Part shown: positions 11,337 through 23,859 of the stretch, piece by piece | Numbering within the stretch: position 1 is the first letter of the stretch | How the letters are laid out: every line of letters begins with the position of its first letter | Assembly: GCA_018894105.1 (NCBI GenBank) | Contig: CM032123.1 | Location: 2,357,001-2,421,000, forward strand | DNA: 64,000 bases | Reading direction: 5' to 3' | From: Jacaranda mimosifolia | Lineage: Eukaryota; Streptophyta; Magnoliopsida; Lamiales; Bignoniaceae | The notes under the pieces: model-generated | What the model saw: only the letters and a program-made list of their open reading frames with translations | The model's database searches: none | What the model was told of the DNA's origin: nothing | Position numbers and translations under genes: made by a program

Positions 11337-11735
11337 TCTATACTATTAATAAAGAGCTTAGGTATTTTTTGGTATGTTTTCAAGTGTATTTTCTAAAATA
11401 CCCTTATTTTTTTAAATTCTCATCTTTATATAAAATAACTACCACCCCACTACTCTCTCCCCCTCCCCTCGATACTACTGCATAATAATTTTATAAAGGT
11501 TATACATATTTCTAATTTTTTCAACTTGTTCCTGTAGGTATAATTTCTCTTACTTAAACTATCTTTTTCAAATTTATTTTATGTTATTTTTTTAAAGATG
11601 TGGGAATGAGCTTAGCATTGGTGTTAATTGATTGGTTTTTTTCCTCTATTGTAGCAATTATTTTCAAATTATATAGATAACATTAATTTTTATTTTTATT
11701 AAATGCACATGCATCCAGTGTACACTAATTTCTAG
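11337..11735 (+). mobile_element. short non-autonomous Helitron
   Basis: It starts TCTATACTATTAATAAAG, the usual 5' end of plant Helitrons, and ends CTAG at 11732-11735 after a weak palindromic stretch (TGCACATGCA). The base before is A and the base after is T, the expected A/T insertion site, and there is no target duplication. It is about 399 bp without a helicase frame. A related, more decayed start (TATTATTAATAAAGCATC) lies near 12390. Confidence 0.6.
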
Positions 11736-11828
11736 TTGTGGATTAAGCGGCTATGAGACGTGACTAGTTAATATTTAGAGTTTGGAGGAGATGTATATGA
11801 CTATAAATATAGAATTTAAGAACTCTTT

Positions 11829-12170
11829 GGCTTTGTTTAGTTATGTTTTCTCGAAATAATGATGTTCCGAGGAAATAAAACCAAACACATCTCTATTTTT
11901 TCTAAAAATGCATATTTTATAATAAATATATATACATTATATATATATATTTTATTATTATTCTAATATTAAAATAATAATTTAATTTCATTTTTCAGTC
12001 TAAAAATCAACAAAAAAGTATTGATTTGACTGCTATATTAAAAAATATCTTCCCCAAAACATAAATAAATATACCAAAAAGTAATTTTCACATTCTCCAA
12101 CAATTCATTCTTCCAAAATACATAATAAACATATAATAAAATCAAACAAAAAATATAACCAAACATAACC
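11829..12170. mobile_element. MITE, hAT-like, GTTTGGTT family
   Basis: The left end GGCTTTGTTTAGTTATGTTTTC is inverted at the right end as GGTTATGTTTGGTTATATTTT. The interior resembles the elements at 7609 and 17139. Non-coding. Confidence 0.55.
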
Positions 12171-12880
12171 ATAATTTTTTTTTATGAAATATTTTTAATT
12201 TACAAAATATTTTGAAAAGTTGGTTAACTTGGACCAAGTACCACGAATCAGAGTGCTGCCCACAAACAAAAGCAAGCTTGAAAAAGACAAATAAAAAATA
12301 TTTCCTATAGTGCCAAAATTATCCCTATTTTTACCACTAATAAATAATTTAAAATATGAATTCTTTTTATATATAAAAATATTTATATTATTAATAAAGC
12401 ATCTAGCTCTTTTTTAATATGTTTTCGTGTAATGTATTTAAAAATGCACTTATTCTTTTTTTTTTAAAATTTCATAACTACAACTATATAGTAACTATCA
12501 TTTACAATTCATACATTCTATATTCATAATTATCTTATTATCTTAACACTTTGTTATTATTTATGTAAAAATTTAAATGAATATAAAATATTATTTAAAA
12601 TTAATATTATACTAAAAATAAATTATTTATTTTATACTATAAAATTTTTAACATATTCAACGAATGTGTCCAAAGTAGTAGTTTAATATCAATAACAAGA
12701 TCTTTAATACGACAACCATCATTAATATATTTAAATTCGTATTTATAAGAATTTCCCGGAAAATGAATTACAAGATTTAGTTCATTTCCTTCGGTTTCAA
12801 GTTTTCAACTCTCTCTCTCCCGTTGAATTCAGACAATTCAAAGGCATAAAACACTGTAGCCCAGACAAAATCTGTATTCA
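12171..12880. other. intergenic and putative promoter of the prolyl 4-hydroxylase gene
   Basis: AT-rich with a decayed Helitron-like start near 12390. CT-rich sequence (CTCTCTCTCTCC near 12810) precedes the coding start, as in many plant leaders. No clear TATA box. Confidence 0.4.
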
Positions 12881-12889
12881 TTAGGGTTT
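12881..12889 (-). promoter_or_regulatory. telo-box in the P4H leader
   Basis: TTAGGGTTT, the complement of AAACCCTAA, lies 30 bp before the ATG. Telo-boxes are common in leaders and promoters of plant genes active in dividing cells. Confidence 0.4.
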
Positions 12890-12918
12890 TAATTTGTGTT
12901 TTATTTACAGAATAAAAG

Positions 12919-15900
12919 ATGGCGAAGGGGAGGGGCAATCGGCATCAAGGGAAGAGATCATCATCTACGGTAGTTTTGGTGCTGTCCATGCTGTTAATGC
13001 TGACAGTAGTGCTCTTGATGCTTCTCGGCCTTGGAATTCTGTCTCTCCCCGTTGGCCATGATGAGGACTCGCCGATCGGCTACCGCATCAAATTGAAGCG
13101 TTTGACATTAGACATGTGAACCTTTTTTTTCCCTCTTGTGATTATTTATTTATTATTGTAAATTTTTTGTGAATTTTTTTTTTTTTTGGGTGCTGATAGA
13201 GGCAAAAGTGAAGGAGAAGGATTGGGGGACAAAGGGAAGCAATGGACGGAGGTTCTTTCGTGGGAGCCTAGGGCTTTCCTGTATCATAACTTTTTGGTGA
13301 GTTTCGATTGTATATCTGTAATATGTTTTATTGACTTTTCTTTTTTCTTTTTTTTTTTTTTTTGGGTCTTTAGGTTTGATAATTAAAATGAGTTTCAGTT
13401 TGGAGATTTATTTTGATTTTATTTTATTTTCTGTTTGATCTTTTTGGTTCCTAATTTTGTTGCTTTTGTTGAGTTACCATGATTGTTTTTAGAAGGTAAA
13501 ATGCATATAAGGGCTGAAACCGCTGTGACCTTTTATGCTTCCTGGGGTTTTCTATAATGTGAATTATTGAGTATTTGTCCATCTCATTGATTTGGTTGTC
13601 GTAACTAGTTAATAATGAAAATCACTTATTTAGGAAACTGATTCCTACAATATTCACTTAGGAAGCTATTTATCTTTTGTTTGTGTGTGTTTGTGTTTCT
13701 CTCCGCCAATTAACTATTGTTCAAGTAATTATGGCCCTTGATGCATTTGAAGCCTGAAGAATCGAAAATTATTGTCCTAGAAAGTAATTAGCTACAACTT
13801 TCTTTGTTAAGGTGAATTTGTACTTCTCATCAAAAGTGGGATGAAACAGGAGTTTGCTAAAACAACCTTAAATGAGAAAGATGCCTTTTCTTATTATTTT
13901 GATGAATTGTTTACCATAATGCTTATTTCTTGAAATTGTTTATTACTATTGTGTCATTTTAAAATTTGATGGGTGCTTGACCTCAGATTGGGATTGATTG
14001 ACTTATTTGGAAAAAAACAAGAACCCTTTTCTAATGCTGCTATTTGCTGGATAAGTTCTTGCTTATTTGACATATCATAAAACTTATCTGCAACTGTTAC
14101 TGACAGTCTAAGGAAGAATGTGAGTATCTGATAAATCTTGCCAGGCCTCACATGGTAAAATCGACTGTTGTTGATAGCCAGACTGGCAAGAGTGTAGACA
14201 GCAGGTTTGTTCCTTCGATCTATCTCCATTGCTTGTATTTTTTGTTTTTGTACTTCATCTGAAGCAGTCTGGAACTCTGTTTTCCTGTACCCTTGTCTTT
14301 GGCATCTAAAGAAGCAACATCACATTTCAGGGTCCGCACAAGTTCAGGAATGTTCCTGAAGAGAGGGCGAGATAACATCATCAGAACTATTGAAAAAAGA
14401 ATTGCGGACTATACTTTCATACCTGCAGGTACGAGAATTTAAGTTCCTAGATAGGGATCTATACTACATTTTTTGCCTCGTGTCTTCTGTGTCTTTTTTA
14501 ACTGGTCATTTGAATTGTCACCACCATTGTTGTGCTTGAACTAGAATATTGAAGCCTCATATTGGTAATATTCAAGATTCATTCCAGACTAAGATTTGGG
14601 TAAAAACTGGAAATGTCATTGAGGTTATATTAACGGTATATTGAATGGTTGTAAGGTGCTTGACTCTAACGATGCTTGTTGTCTTGTTTTCAAAATGTAT
14701 GACCTATGTTTTTGGCAATAGGTGAATATTGTTTTGCACTTCATAATGCGATTTGCATGGAAAAGAAGAAGAATAAGAAGAAGTTTTACTACTTCAAATG
14801 CGTGCATTGGTTGATAGTAAAAACTTGATATTTCCAAATAAGTTTGCACACCATATATTTGTCAGGTATTGATGGAAAAATCTACTCAATTGAAAAACCA
14901 TGATTTCCCTTGATGTTTGATATATGAAGAAACAGTGGCAAGATACTAAGAGTTGTGGTACATTACCACATTATGTTGCACTGCATCAAACAGGCAATAT
15001 AGTGCTGTAGTCTTTTCTTACTTTACAAAGTTTTTGGCGTTCTCTGTTCTTGCAATCGGCTCTTTTCTTACTATACACAAGAAGCAGGTCCCCTTGAATG
15101 TTTTTCTTGGTACTATGGTCTGAATGCTCTTCTTTTTTATGTTACTCCCTGCAATAGTAGCCTGATTATGTTCAGATTTAATTTATAGAGCATGGAGAAG
15201 GTCTACAAGTTTTGCACTATGAAGCGGGGCAAAAATATGAGCCCCATTATGACTACTTTCTTGATCAATTCAACACTAAAAATGGGGGTCAACGCGTAGC
15301 TACTATACTTATGTATTTGTAAGTACTTTACAAATGTATTGATGCTTCCAGAGGACCCAATTTTTTATGATTATTATAGTTAATGAGGTACCTGATGCAG
15401 GTCAGATGTTGAAGAAGGAGGTGAGACAATTTTTCCTGCTGCCAAGGGAAATTTTAGCTCTATGCCAGGATGGAATGAGATGTCAGAGTGTGCTAAGAGA
15501 GGCCTTGCGGTGAAACCAAGAAGGGGTGATGCACTACTTTTCTGGAGTATGCGGCCTGATGCTGCTCTAGATCCATCAAGCTTGCATGGTGAGTTTCATT
15601 TATGTCCACTTACGATTTTCCATCACTTTGGTTCCCATACTTTCTTTGACTGCAACACAAAGAAAAACGATAAAAAAAGGTGGGCGGAGATAAAATATGC
15701 AGAGAGCATAAATAAAGAGATGAAGTTTGTTATAGATACCATATTCTATTCTAGTAAAATGATACTACGAGTAATTAAGTTTATGTCATATTAGATATTG
15801 AGAAACTTGTGGACTTATGCGAAATAATCTTGAAGGAAGGTATTCTTCCCTAATTGAAGGCAAGAATATTTGTCTTTGTGCCACTGGCTCACTTCTTTAG

Positions 15901-16034
15901 TCATTAGACTTGGTTCTAATTTTACTTTCTTAACTATCATGTTCTATTATTTGATTTCAGGAGGTTGCCCTGTTATCAAAGGGAATAAGTGGTCATCTAC
16001 AAAGTGGATGCATGTTGGTGAATACAAAATCTAG
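12919..16034 (+). CDS. prolyl 4-hydroxylase, type II membrane anchored (7 exons)
   Basis: Coding exons 12919-13115, 13200-13296, 14107-14204, 14331-14428, 15189-15318, 15401-15588 and 15961-16034 join in frame with GT-AG introns to 293 codons. A cytosolic basic N-terminus is followed by a single hydrophobic anchor (about residues 18-43), as in plant ER/Golgi P4Hs. The catalytic double-stranded beta-helix shows the iron ligands H183 and D185 (PHYDYF) and H269 (SSLHGG), and K279 as the 2-oxoglutarate-binding lysine. The enzyme uses Fe(II), ascorbate, O2 and 2-oxoglutarate to hydroxylate prolines of wall glycoproteins such as extensins. There is no C-terminal ShK domain. A likely untranslated last exon starts at 16261 after an intron from about 16055 (GGACCTG before GTATTT; CTTGCAG before GATATAAG). 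It resembles Arabidopsis At1g20270/P4H5-type enzymes. Confidence 0.92.
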
Positions 16035-16369
16035 GCGTATCTCTAAGGCGGACCTGGTATTTAATCGTGTTTTCTGGGTTTCTCTTTGTCAATTTAGTAT
16101 GTGAAGTTTGTCTTTACTGTTCCTGTTTGTCAGTTATAAAGAGGACTTCTGATTCATTTTTGTTTATTGTCTTAATTTTGATAATATATGCGAAGTTGGT
16201 GAACAGAGACTTCATTCGTTCTTACTCCAGTGAAAACTAATTCTAACAAAAATCTTGCAGGATATAAGCAACATGGAGGATTCTTCTGTGAAGAAAACGT
16301 GGGACTACTACAGTGTTTCTGTTGTGAATTTTAAGATTGGCTTTCATATCTTTCTGAGTGCTCTTAGGT

Positions 16370-16718
16370 GGGAATTGAACTTTCTTATTTTGATGAATTA
16401 TGAATAGAAAGTTTTGACATAGCCCCTATACATTACAAATGCTTCATCTGAATGATTACTGATAGGATATAGGAAAGAAAGGAGTGTTTTTGTAACTTGT
16501 TAACATCAAATGTGAACTTATAATGTCTCTGTAAATTGTTGTGGCCTAAGCTGTACTATTCCTGAAATATTCAGTTATTCTTTGAAGGTGGAAGTCTTAG
16601 GCGCAATTTTGTGCCCTTTGGAGGATATATATATTTCTAACTGAATTTTGTTTGTTATCATTTCCTGCTGAAATGAGTTTCATTACAGAATTGAAAAACA
16701 ATCAATTTGATGAAAATT
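16370..16718. other. 3' flank of P4H, no gene seen
   Basis: AT-rich sequence after the inferred last untranslated exon. Nothing further recognised. Confidence 0.4.
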
Positions 16719-17138
16719 AGCTCATTGGATATACACTTACTTATTACTGTTTGTAGAGATAGTCATATGTTCTTATATTTATTCAATTCAAATTTTAAAT
16801 TCATTTCCAAACCTTATTTTCACCAATTCTACTATTTCAAAAATAAAACACATCACTTTTTATATATTTTTATTTTGAAAACATATTCTCCAATAAACAA
16901 AATATTCTCCCAATAACTTATATATCTTTTCTATTTATTTTATTATTTTTATCTTTTTCCACCTATAATCTATTAAAACTAACATAATCATTATATTTTC
17001 AATATAATCATTATATTTTCAAATATTTCATTCAAACACATTTTTATTTTCACATCACATCATATCACATGATTAATTTCCACCAATTTGAAAATGTTGG
17101 AAACTGGAAATGGAAATGAAAATGAATCCAAATGGGGC
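16719..17138. mobile_element. MITE, TTTCATTTTC family
   Basis: The right end (reverse GCCCCATTTGGATTCATTTTC) is clear. The left end (GCTCATTGGAT) is shorter and weaker. The internal FTTTCA-type content matches 4971 and 9416. The 69-codon frame inside is not a gene. Confidence 0.45.
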
Positions 17139-17554
17139 TTAGTGTTTAGTTGTTTGTAAATTGTCAAAATATTTTTCAAATCTCAAAACATAAATAAACT
17201 AATCATATTCTCCAATTCTGCTATTCAAAATACACCTAAAAAAGTTCAGAATATCTTCACAGTTCATTTCCTATTGATTCCCTAATGTTTAACCCTTTCA
17301 TTTTTTTGTCCCCATATCCAATTTATATATACACATACATAATTAATTTTAAAATATCAATTTCGCCTTACTAACCCAATATAAAAGTTATTGATGTGAT
17401 ATCTATCTCCTACCAAAATACAAACAAACAAAGAATTTGTTTTTAATTCATTTTCCACTTATAACTCAAAACACAAACAAACAACCATCACATTCCCCAA
17501 CTCCACTTCCCAAAAACCAAGCAAAATGCACAAATTCATAAACAAACAAGCCCT
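17139..17554. mobile_element. MITE, hAT-like, GTTTGGTT family
   Basis: It begins at TTAGTGTTTAGTTGTTTG and ends in AACAAACAAGCCCTT. Inside, ATTGATGTGATATCTATC parallels the element at 7609. It is immediately adjacent to the 16719 element. Confidence 0.5.
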
Positions 17555-17787
17555 TATTCAACTTTTAACATCAATTTTATATTAATTTTAGTTTATTCTT
17601 ACCCTAAAATTTATATCCACGTCACACTGAAAAGCTGAATTAAAAATTTCACCACATTGTTTGGTTATCATAATGAAGCATTAATTCCTTAGACATAAAA
17701 TCCACTTGGAAAAACTATCATTGTACGTTTATGCTTGAAAAACTTGTACGCTCCACTTTATTTATACATAAATTGTTTCTCCAAACT

Positions 17788-17982
17788 TGTACACTAGGGC
17801 CTTGTTTGCTTGGCTTGATTAGGTGTGATACATACCTAATCAAGCCTCTTCTAGTGTTTGCTTCAATTGATAAAAGTCCTTGATAAATCTTAGGTATTCT
17901 ATCGTAATGGGCTTAAAATGTATCATTTGCTTATGTATCACTTCTAATCACATCATTCCAAGCAAACGAGCCCTAGTGGTAC
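17788..17982. mobile_element. small MITE with ~45-bp inverted ends
   Basis: The left end, TTGTACACTAGGGCCTTGTT followed by TGCTTGG, is a close inverted copy of the right end (reverse TTGTACCACTAGGGCTCGTT, then TGCTTGG). About 195 bp in total, a foldback-capable non-coding element. Confidence 0.65.
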
Positions 17983-18119
17983 AAAATTTTGGCATGCAAA
18001 TATCATATAGACTTATCCCCATTCCCCACTTCCATTTAACCAAAAAAATAACAAGTTTTAAAAATTTGGCATTCGCCGAGATTAGTTGTGCTGGCCTGTG
18101 ATTCTAGCGAGGACAATAT

Positions 18120-18440
18120 GAGTGTCGAAGCAACTTCAATTGTATCAATCATAGCTCTAAATCGACAGTGAATTCGAGACCACGGAGAATACTCAGATCA
18201 AATTGGGGACGATTTTCCTGCCAACAAAACAAAATAGGAAAAAAAAAAAAAAACCTTTAAAAATTTGGCATGCAAATATCAGGGTAGACCTTATCCCAAT
18301 TCCCATTTAACGAAAAAAATAATAAAAGTTTAAGAATTTGGAGTACAAATATCTGGATAGTCTTATCCCCCAAAAAAAAAAAAAAAAACTGCCAACCGGT
18401 TTGACCGGTTAAAATGAACTAGGGCATATCTGCTGACCGG
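18120..18440. other. promoter region of the Alba gene
   Basis: It holds two imprecise direct repeats of about 90 bp (AAATTTGGCATGCAAATATC-type at about 17990 and 18260, a third at about 18335), each with poly-A runs. No gene. Confidence 0.4.
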
Positions 18441-18443
18441 TAG

Positions 18444-18451
18444 TATAAATA
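18444..18451 (+). promoter_or_regulatory. TATA box of the Alba gene
   Basis: TATAAATA, followed about 30 bp later by the likely transcription start. A leader intron is likely, from 18582 (CGAG before GTATTT) to 18831 (GTATAG just before AGCATG). Confidence 0.6.
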
Positions 18452-18670
18452 GTTGAGAAGTACGGAGCAAAGCGGTCAGGGCGTAACGAAGAAACGAAGC
18501 CGGAGAAGAGGGCTTTCCCTTCGTGGAGCATATCATCTTATCCTTTCCAGATACAAATACAAATACATATACTTCGTCGAGGTATTTTTATATATAATAA
18601 TAATGATTATTTCCACTTTTAATTATTCAAATTGTTAATTGCAGATCTGTTGCTCTTCTTTACAGCCGCA

Positions 18671-18678
18671 AAACCCTA
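18671..18678 (+). promoter_or_regulatory. telo-box-like AAACCCTA in the Alba leader intron
   Basis: AAACCCTA lies 157 bp before the ATG, a motif frequent near translation-related plant genes. Confidence 0.35.
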
Positions 18679-18834
18679 GCTATTGGTCCTTTTTCTGTGT
18701 CTTTTCAGTAATTATTTTGTGGTTTTCCTGATATATTTTGTTCTTTTGTTAATTTTTTTTTTATTATTATTATTATTTATTTGTGTTTAACTGAATTTTT
18801 TTAATTTTTTTTTTAAATTGATTTTGTATAGAGC

Positions 18835-21800
18835 ATGGATCGGTACCAGAAGGTGGAGAGGCCAAGGGTGGAGACACCGATTGATGAGAATGAAATTCGG
18901 ATTACAAGCCAAGGCAGGATGCGAAGCTACATCACCTATGCGATGACTCTGCTTCAGGTATATATATTTGCTTACTTAGTGCGTGCCAATGTGTGGGTCT
19001 GTATAATTTGTGCAAGTTCGTGTATATAAATTGATGTGTTTTTAGCGTGTGATTTCTATAGTATTTGAATGTAACAGTCGATAGTTTGGTCTTAGCGGAG
19101 CTTATAGAAATTTGTTTGATTAATTCGTTCATGTTTAGCAGGACGATTGTTGGGGTTATAGTTGGCTTTGATATTTTTTTTTTTTTAAGATGTTCCCTTT
19201 TGCGCCTCCTTTCATTCCAAACGATTCTAATTTCTAGCATTCATTTCAGAGTTAGCTTTGATATTATGTTGTTTGTTACGTTGTTTCATTTGCCTCTTTT
19301 TTTTTTTATGTTTCCAAATGGTTCTACATCTCTAGCATTTATCTCAGAGGAAAAAATGCTGATCGAGTTGTGAGATGAAGCAGCACACACTTTTTTGGAT
19401 TTGAGGATTCATTTATCCCTGGTATACTTAGTGAGTGAAACTGGTTATATAATATAAGTTTAATGTTGACTATATGACTTTATGCATGTACTGGACCTCA
19501 GCTCCCCAATAGATTTTGCTGGTTAACTGTATGTTTTAGGAACTTGTTTTGCTCTAAATTTCTTTCCTAATCCAAAGGGAAGAGCGAGCAATCCTCCGGA
19601 AAGTTCATAAATTTTTTTGTTTTTTGGTTGTGAAAACACGATGAATGTTTGTGCTTGTCAGAACAATAATAAATTTGGATGAGATATTGAAAAGAAATGG
19701 ACGTGGTGTTATTATGTTTTCTCTTTGGTTAAAGGTTTCTGGACTGTTTAAATTTATTGTGATTTGCTTGTTATTGGCGTTCTGGTATTTAAATCTCTCA
19801 TAAATTTGAATAATTTTAGCTAATATATTGTCATATTCTGGTTTAAGGTAGAAAAATATCTTTGCATATTTAATATAACTTGTTCTGCATGAGATTGTTG
19901 CCACTCCAGCATATTTTTGATCTGAATGTTCGTATTTTTTTATTCATCCAAATTTGTAATGGCTGCAGGAACGATTCTTGCAAAATTTTTTAGAGCATTT
20001 GATGTTTCTAATGAATCATGTAATGATTATAGGAAAAGGGTTCAGATGAAATAGTATTCAAGGCAATGGGCAGAGCCATCAACAAAACTGTAACAATTGT
20101 GGAGTTAATCAAGGTTTTACTTTTATATTTTTTCCTTAATGTCTTTTAACTTCTGATGGTGATCTGAAGATACTATATACTCTTTTAATTCAGAGGAGAA
20201 TTGTGGGTCTTCATCAAATTACAGCAATTCAATCCACTGATATAACTGACACGTGGGAACCCCTGGAGGAAGGCCTTCAAATGTAAGGCAGTTTGAATTG
20301 ACTGTAAAAGGAGTTTAAGATGATTTTCTGCATCGAGATTGTTGGGTGCAAATTCAACTGACCTTTGTGACATTGTTTGATATTTGTTATAGCCTGGAAA
20401 CCACAAGGAAAGTATCAATGGTCACAATTACTCTTGCAAAAAAGGAGTTGGATCATACAAATATTGGGTGAGTTGCTCGATATATAAATTATTTTTGAAG
20501 TTCAGGTTTTCTTCTTTGTTACGATACAATGTGGAGCAAATAATCACAATCTCTTCAAATTGATTGTTGAATTTTTTGGGAGCTACCTGTTGATTTTAAT
20601 GAGTTTATGGCTCAGTGTTCTCTTTTATTGGTTGTAATGCAAAGACAATTTGTTCCTCTTTAAAAAGATGTGAGGTTTTAGCTATTCTGGTTTTGATGTG
20701 AAGTTTTCTGTCTTCCTGGTGGCATCATATTCATGGAAGTGAGATTGTTGATGGTCTGTTATGTGCCATAGGTACCAACCTCCCATACCAGCTGACCAGG
20801 TGAAGGTGTCTACAGAGCTTGACTATGATGGAGGTGGTGTGATGTTTTCTCATTACTGTACTACTTGTTCAATTATTCCAGCAAGGAATATATTTTGACA
20901 TGTTTTAATTGTGTAGAGGGATCGCCCATTGCCCGAGGAAGAGGCAGATTTGGTAGAGGGAGGGGGAGGCCCAGAGGCCCATCTGGTATGAATCTGGCTA
21001 TTCTTTCCTTTGATTCAGATTACTTCAGTATGAAGGGTGCTGGAAATTTTTGCAGTTCTATGTGATAATCTTTCGAGTTTGGAGCAGTATCTAATGTAAT
21101 CTAACTATTGATTGTAGGGAATGGTTTTGCACCTGCTGAGTATGAGGATGGAGGCTATGAGCGGAATCGCGGGTATGCCAGGGGCAGGGGACGAGGTAGA
21201 GGTCGCAGTTTCCGTGGCCGTGGGAGGGGAGGATACTATGGTCCTCAGTTTGATACTCAGTATGATGCTGGAGGCTACAATCTAGATGCACCTCGAGGTA
21301 TTGCTGCTTGTTTTAACAACTACTTGAATTTTTTAGTTTTGCAGCTCTTTGCAGGGACCATTTTGTATGAAATACTCTAGATGTAGAAAGCATCACTTTT
21401 TGCTCATGACCTAGTCACCTAGCCTGTCTTTGATGCCGCTCTGCCAAATGGACCCTTGACCTGTAGTTGGGTTGTGAAGTATCTTATTTCATTGATTTCA
21501 ATATTTGCTCATATTCACAACCCTTTTCTTTCATGCATAATCCAATATAGTTCATTTATGTGGATATTTTGTAAATTAGGATAATATATTTTTTGAAATT
21601 CTTACCTGGGATGTGGATCTCCTATGCAAGAACTATTTCATTATTACCCCATGCATTTTGTTGTGTGAATTTAGCATTTAGATTTTGACGGGCACTATCT
21701 TAACCAGCGAGAGGATCTGCCTCTTGTCTGCCCTTCAGTACATAACAATCTTTTGGTATACTGGATGATTTACTGTTCTATATCTGCTCCATCCCATTTT

Positions 21801-21987
21801 TAATTGCTACTGTCTCCACAAAATCATTTGCATTATAACTGTTAATCTGATCTGGGGTCTGACTGTTCACTTATTACACCATGCCTGATGAATTTCTTTT
21901 GGTGCAGGCCGTGGCCGTGGGAGGGGGCCTCGTGGCAGGGGTCGTGGATTCAGATCTAATGGGCCGATCAATGCTGCTACTGCTTGA
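18835..21987 (+). CDS. ALBA: Alba-domain RNA/DNA-binding protein with RGG tail (8 exons)
   Basis: Coding exons 18835-18957, 20033-20113, 20194-20282, 20393-20467, 20772-20836, 20917-20985, 21118-21297 and 21908-21987 join in frame to 253 codons. The Alba fold spans about residues 18-105: NEIRITSQGRMRSYITYAM, then MGRAINKTVTIVELIKRRI, then an ETTRKVSMVTITL strand. After YQPPIPADQ comes a long arginine/glycine-rich tail (about residues 145-245) with many RGRGRG repeats, ending FRSNGPINAATA. Plant proteins of this layout (Arabidopsis ALBA4-6 group) bind RNA and single-stranded nucleic acid in the nucleus and cytoplasm, and some join stress granules. The RGG tail suggests arginine methylation. 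The 3' flank of this gene is reused in the duplicated array downstream. Confidence 0.93.
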
Positions 21988-22657
21988 GGCGCTTAGGTGG
22001 TCAAAACTTGGTGCCCATTGCATGGGGGTCAATATGCTGGATGTCTGCTCCTTTTTCTATGCTTTTTTTTGTTTCACAGTTGTTGCTAGTATTAACGGTA
22101 GGATGTTATCTGTAATCATTGTAGACTAACTCGGGCCGCGTATGCGTGGTGAGCCTTTTTGTTTTCTTTTTCACCTTTTATCTTGTCAATTCCATAGTTG
22201 GTTAGTTGCTTTGATCAAGTGTATCTTGATTGGTGAGCAGCACATTCTTTAATTTGTATGCCTGGATAAGCTTGTTGGTTGATATCTATAAATAGACTTT
22301 CCTTTTAACTCCTTTTCTCTTCTATACATGATTTTTTTTTTCTTTTTTAAATTTTTTTCATTTGCTCAATTAACCTGTCTTGTAATTGGTTATTTAATTA
22401 TTCAACTGCACTTAGAATATGATATAATATCGCTGCAATATATATAAAAATATTAATATAAATTATACTTTAATTTGTTAACCAGATAAAAATTGTTAGT
22501 TATTAATTTGATATTTATAAACAATTCAAAATGAAATCAAACTTACCAAAACAATCTCCAATTAAAATAAAAATTAAACTTACGCCACATTATTTCACTC
22601 GACTTCCCGAAATACATGCTTCGAAAACACTTACAATACCCAAACAAAGCCATGCAT

Positions 22658-22660
22658 TAA
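22658..22660 (+). other. empty site for the Harbinger-like insertion of units B and B'
   Basis: CATTAATATTTTGATC here is uninterrupted. In B and B' the same context is split at TAA by 3.6 kb and 2.8 kb respectively. Confidence 0.65.
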
Positions 22661-22758
22661 TATTTTGATCTTCCCTTCAGAAAGTAAACTGGCCTTCATT
22701 TCCACAGAAAAGTAATAGCACCTGGACAACCAATGACACTGCTGCTTTTGTACCAATG

Positions 22759-23190
22759 AATAGTTTGAATCTTTTATTTTCATTCAATATTTCATCTCTT
22801 ATTTCATTTCATGAATATATACTAAGAGCTCATTTATTTACTTTAATATTGCATGATAGATATACAATTAAACTTTCTGGTTCATTTTTAGAAGTCTTTC
22901 ATATAGTTAGGACCCGACATGCATTTAAGGCTATCAAAACCTCGATGTGTGATATGTTTTTCACTTTAAGTTGGAAATAAATTGTAATTTATCAAATGAG
23001 ATAATCATGTTAAGCAAACAATCAAAGTTGAATGTTATTCTAGTCATGCGTATTATGCTTAATCCAAATACAAGATCAAGTATATAAAATATTTTTTTAA
23101 TTAAAAGTCAAATATATTTGATATGTATTCATCAAATTGAAATAGGAAATGAAATGTACAGCGGAATACAAGTTCAAAGTGATCATAGAA
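22759..23190. mobile_element. MITE-like palindromic element in the MO1 promoter, with nested insert
   Basis: TTTATTTTCATTCAATATTTC on the left is roughly inverted on the right (GAAATAGGAAATGAAATG). The same element, uninterrupted, lies upstream of copies 2 (about 33418-33570) and 4 (about 50227-50385). Here it is split by about 260 bp (about 22812-23072) with weak inverted ends. Confidence 0.4.
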
Positions 23191-23859
23191 TTACTGTAGA
23201 ACATATGTTGAGAATTTGACAAATAGATATTTTGGGAGAAAAATGCATTCTCATTTGTATTCAAGTATTGGAAAAAACTATTTACATTTCTGTGCTGTAC
23301 ACAAATTTATAAGGCCAAGAAAAAACTAAAGAATAATGGTGTGACCATCTACAATAGCACACGTGTAAAGGGTCTCTAACTAACTGAATTAGATCCTCTA
23401 TTCAAATATATGTTTTATCTCCTATTCTATTGCATGAATGTATAATATATGTATTAAATATTTTTTTATAAAAATAATTAATTAAAAATTAAATATACTT
23501 AACATATATACATCATATTAAAATAGAAAATGAAATACGAAATGCAATAAAAAATTCAAAGTGCTAACAAAATAACAAAAAGGGGTGAGTTGGATAGAAA
23601 AAGAATCTGACCCTTCATGGTGGTTTATAGTGCTCGTTGTGCTAACAATATAGAATACATGTAAACTCCTTATCATTTCCTTGTCCACCAAATTTCAATT
23701 TTGGTAGTCACATCAGGTGGCAGTGTGGCTCTTCTTAACTTTCAACACCTTGCGTACTTACTTCCATCATCAATCAAAACAGAGGTCCCGCCTTATATCT
23801 GTAAGAATCTCATCTTCCAATTCTCTTTTTGCATACCAATAATTTCAGTCCACGGCAGC
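23191..23859 (+). promoter_or_regulatory. 5' flank of monooxygenase 1
   Basis: Shares CCTTATCATTTCCTTGTCCACC and a TCATCAATCAAAACAGAGGT block with the other three copies just before the gene. The TATA-like motif is weaker here (TTATATCTG near 23793) than TATAAG in the others. Another diverged copy of the GAAATGAAAT repeat lies at about 23470-23570. Confidence 0.5.

Noticed and set aside
16707..16916. 69-codon frame after P4H
   Set aside because: Lies inside a MITE.
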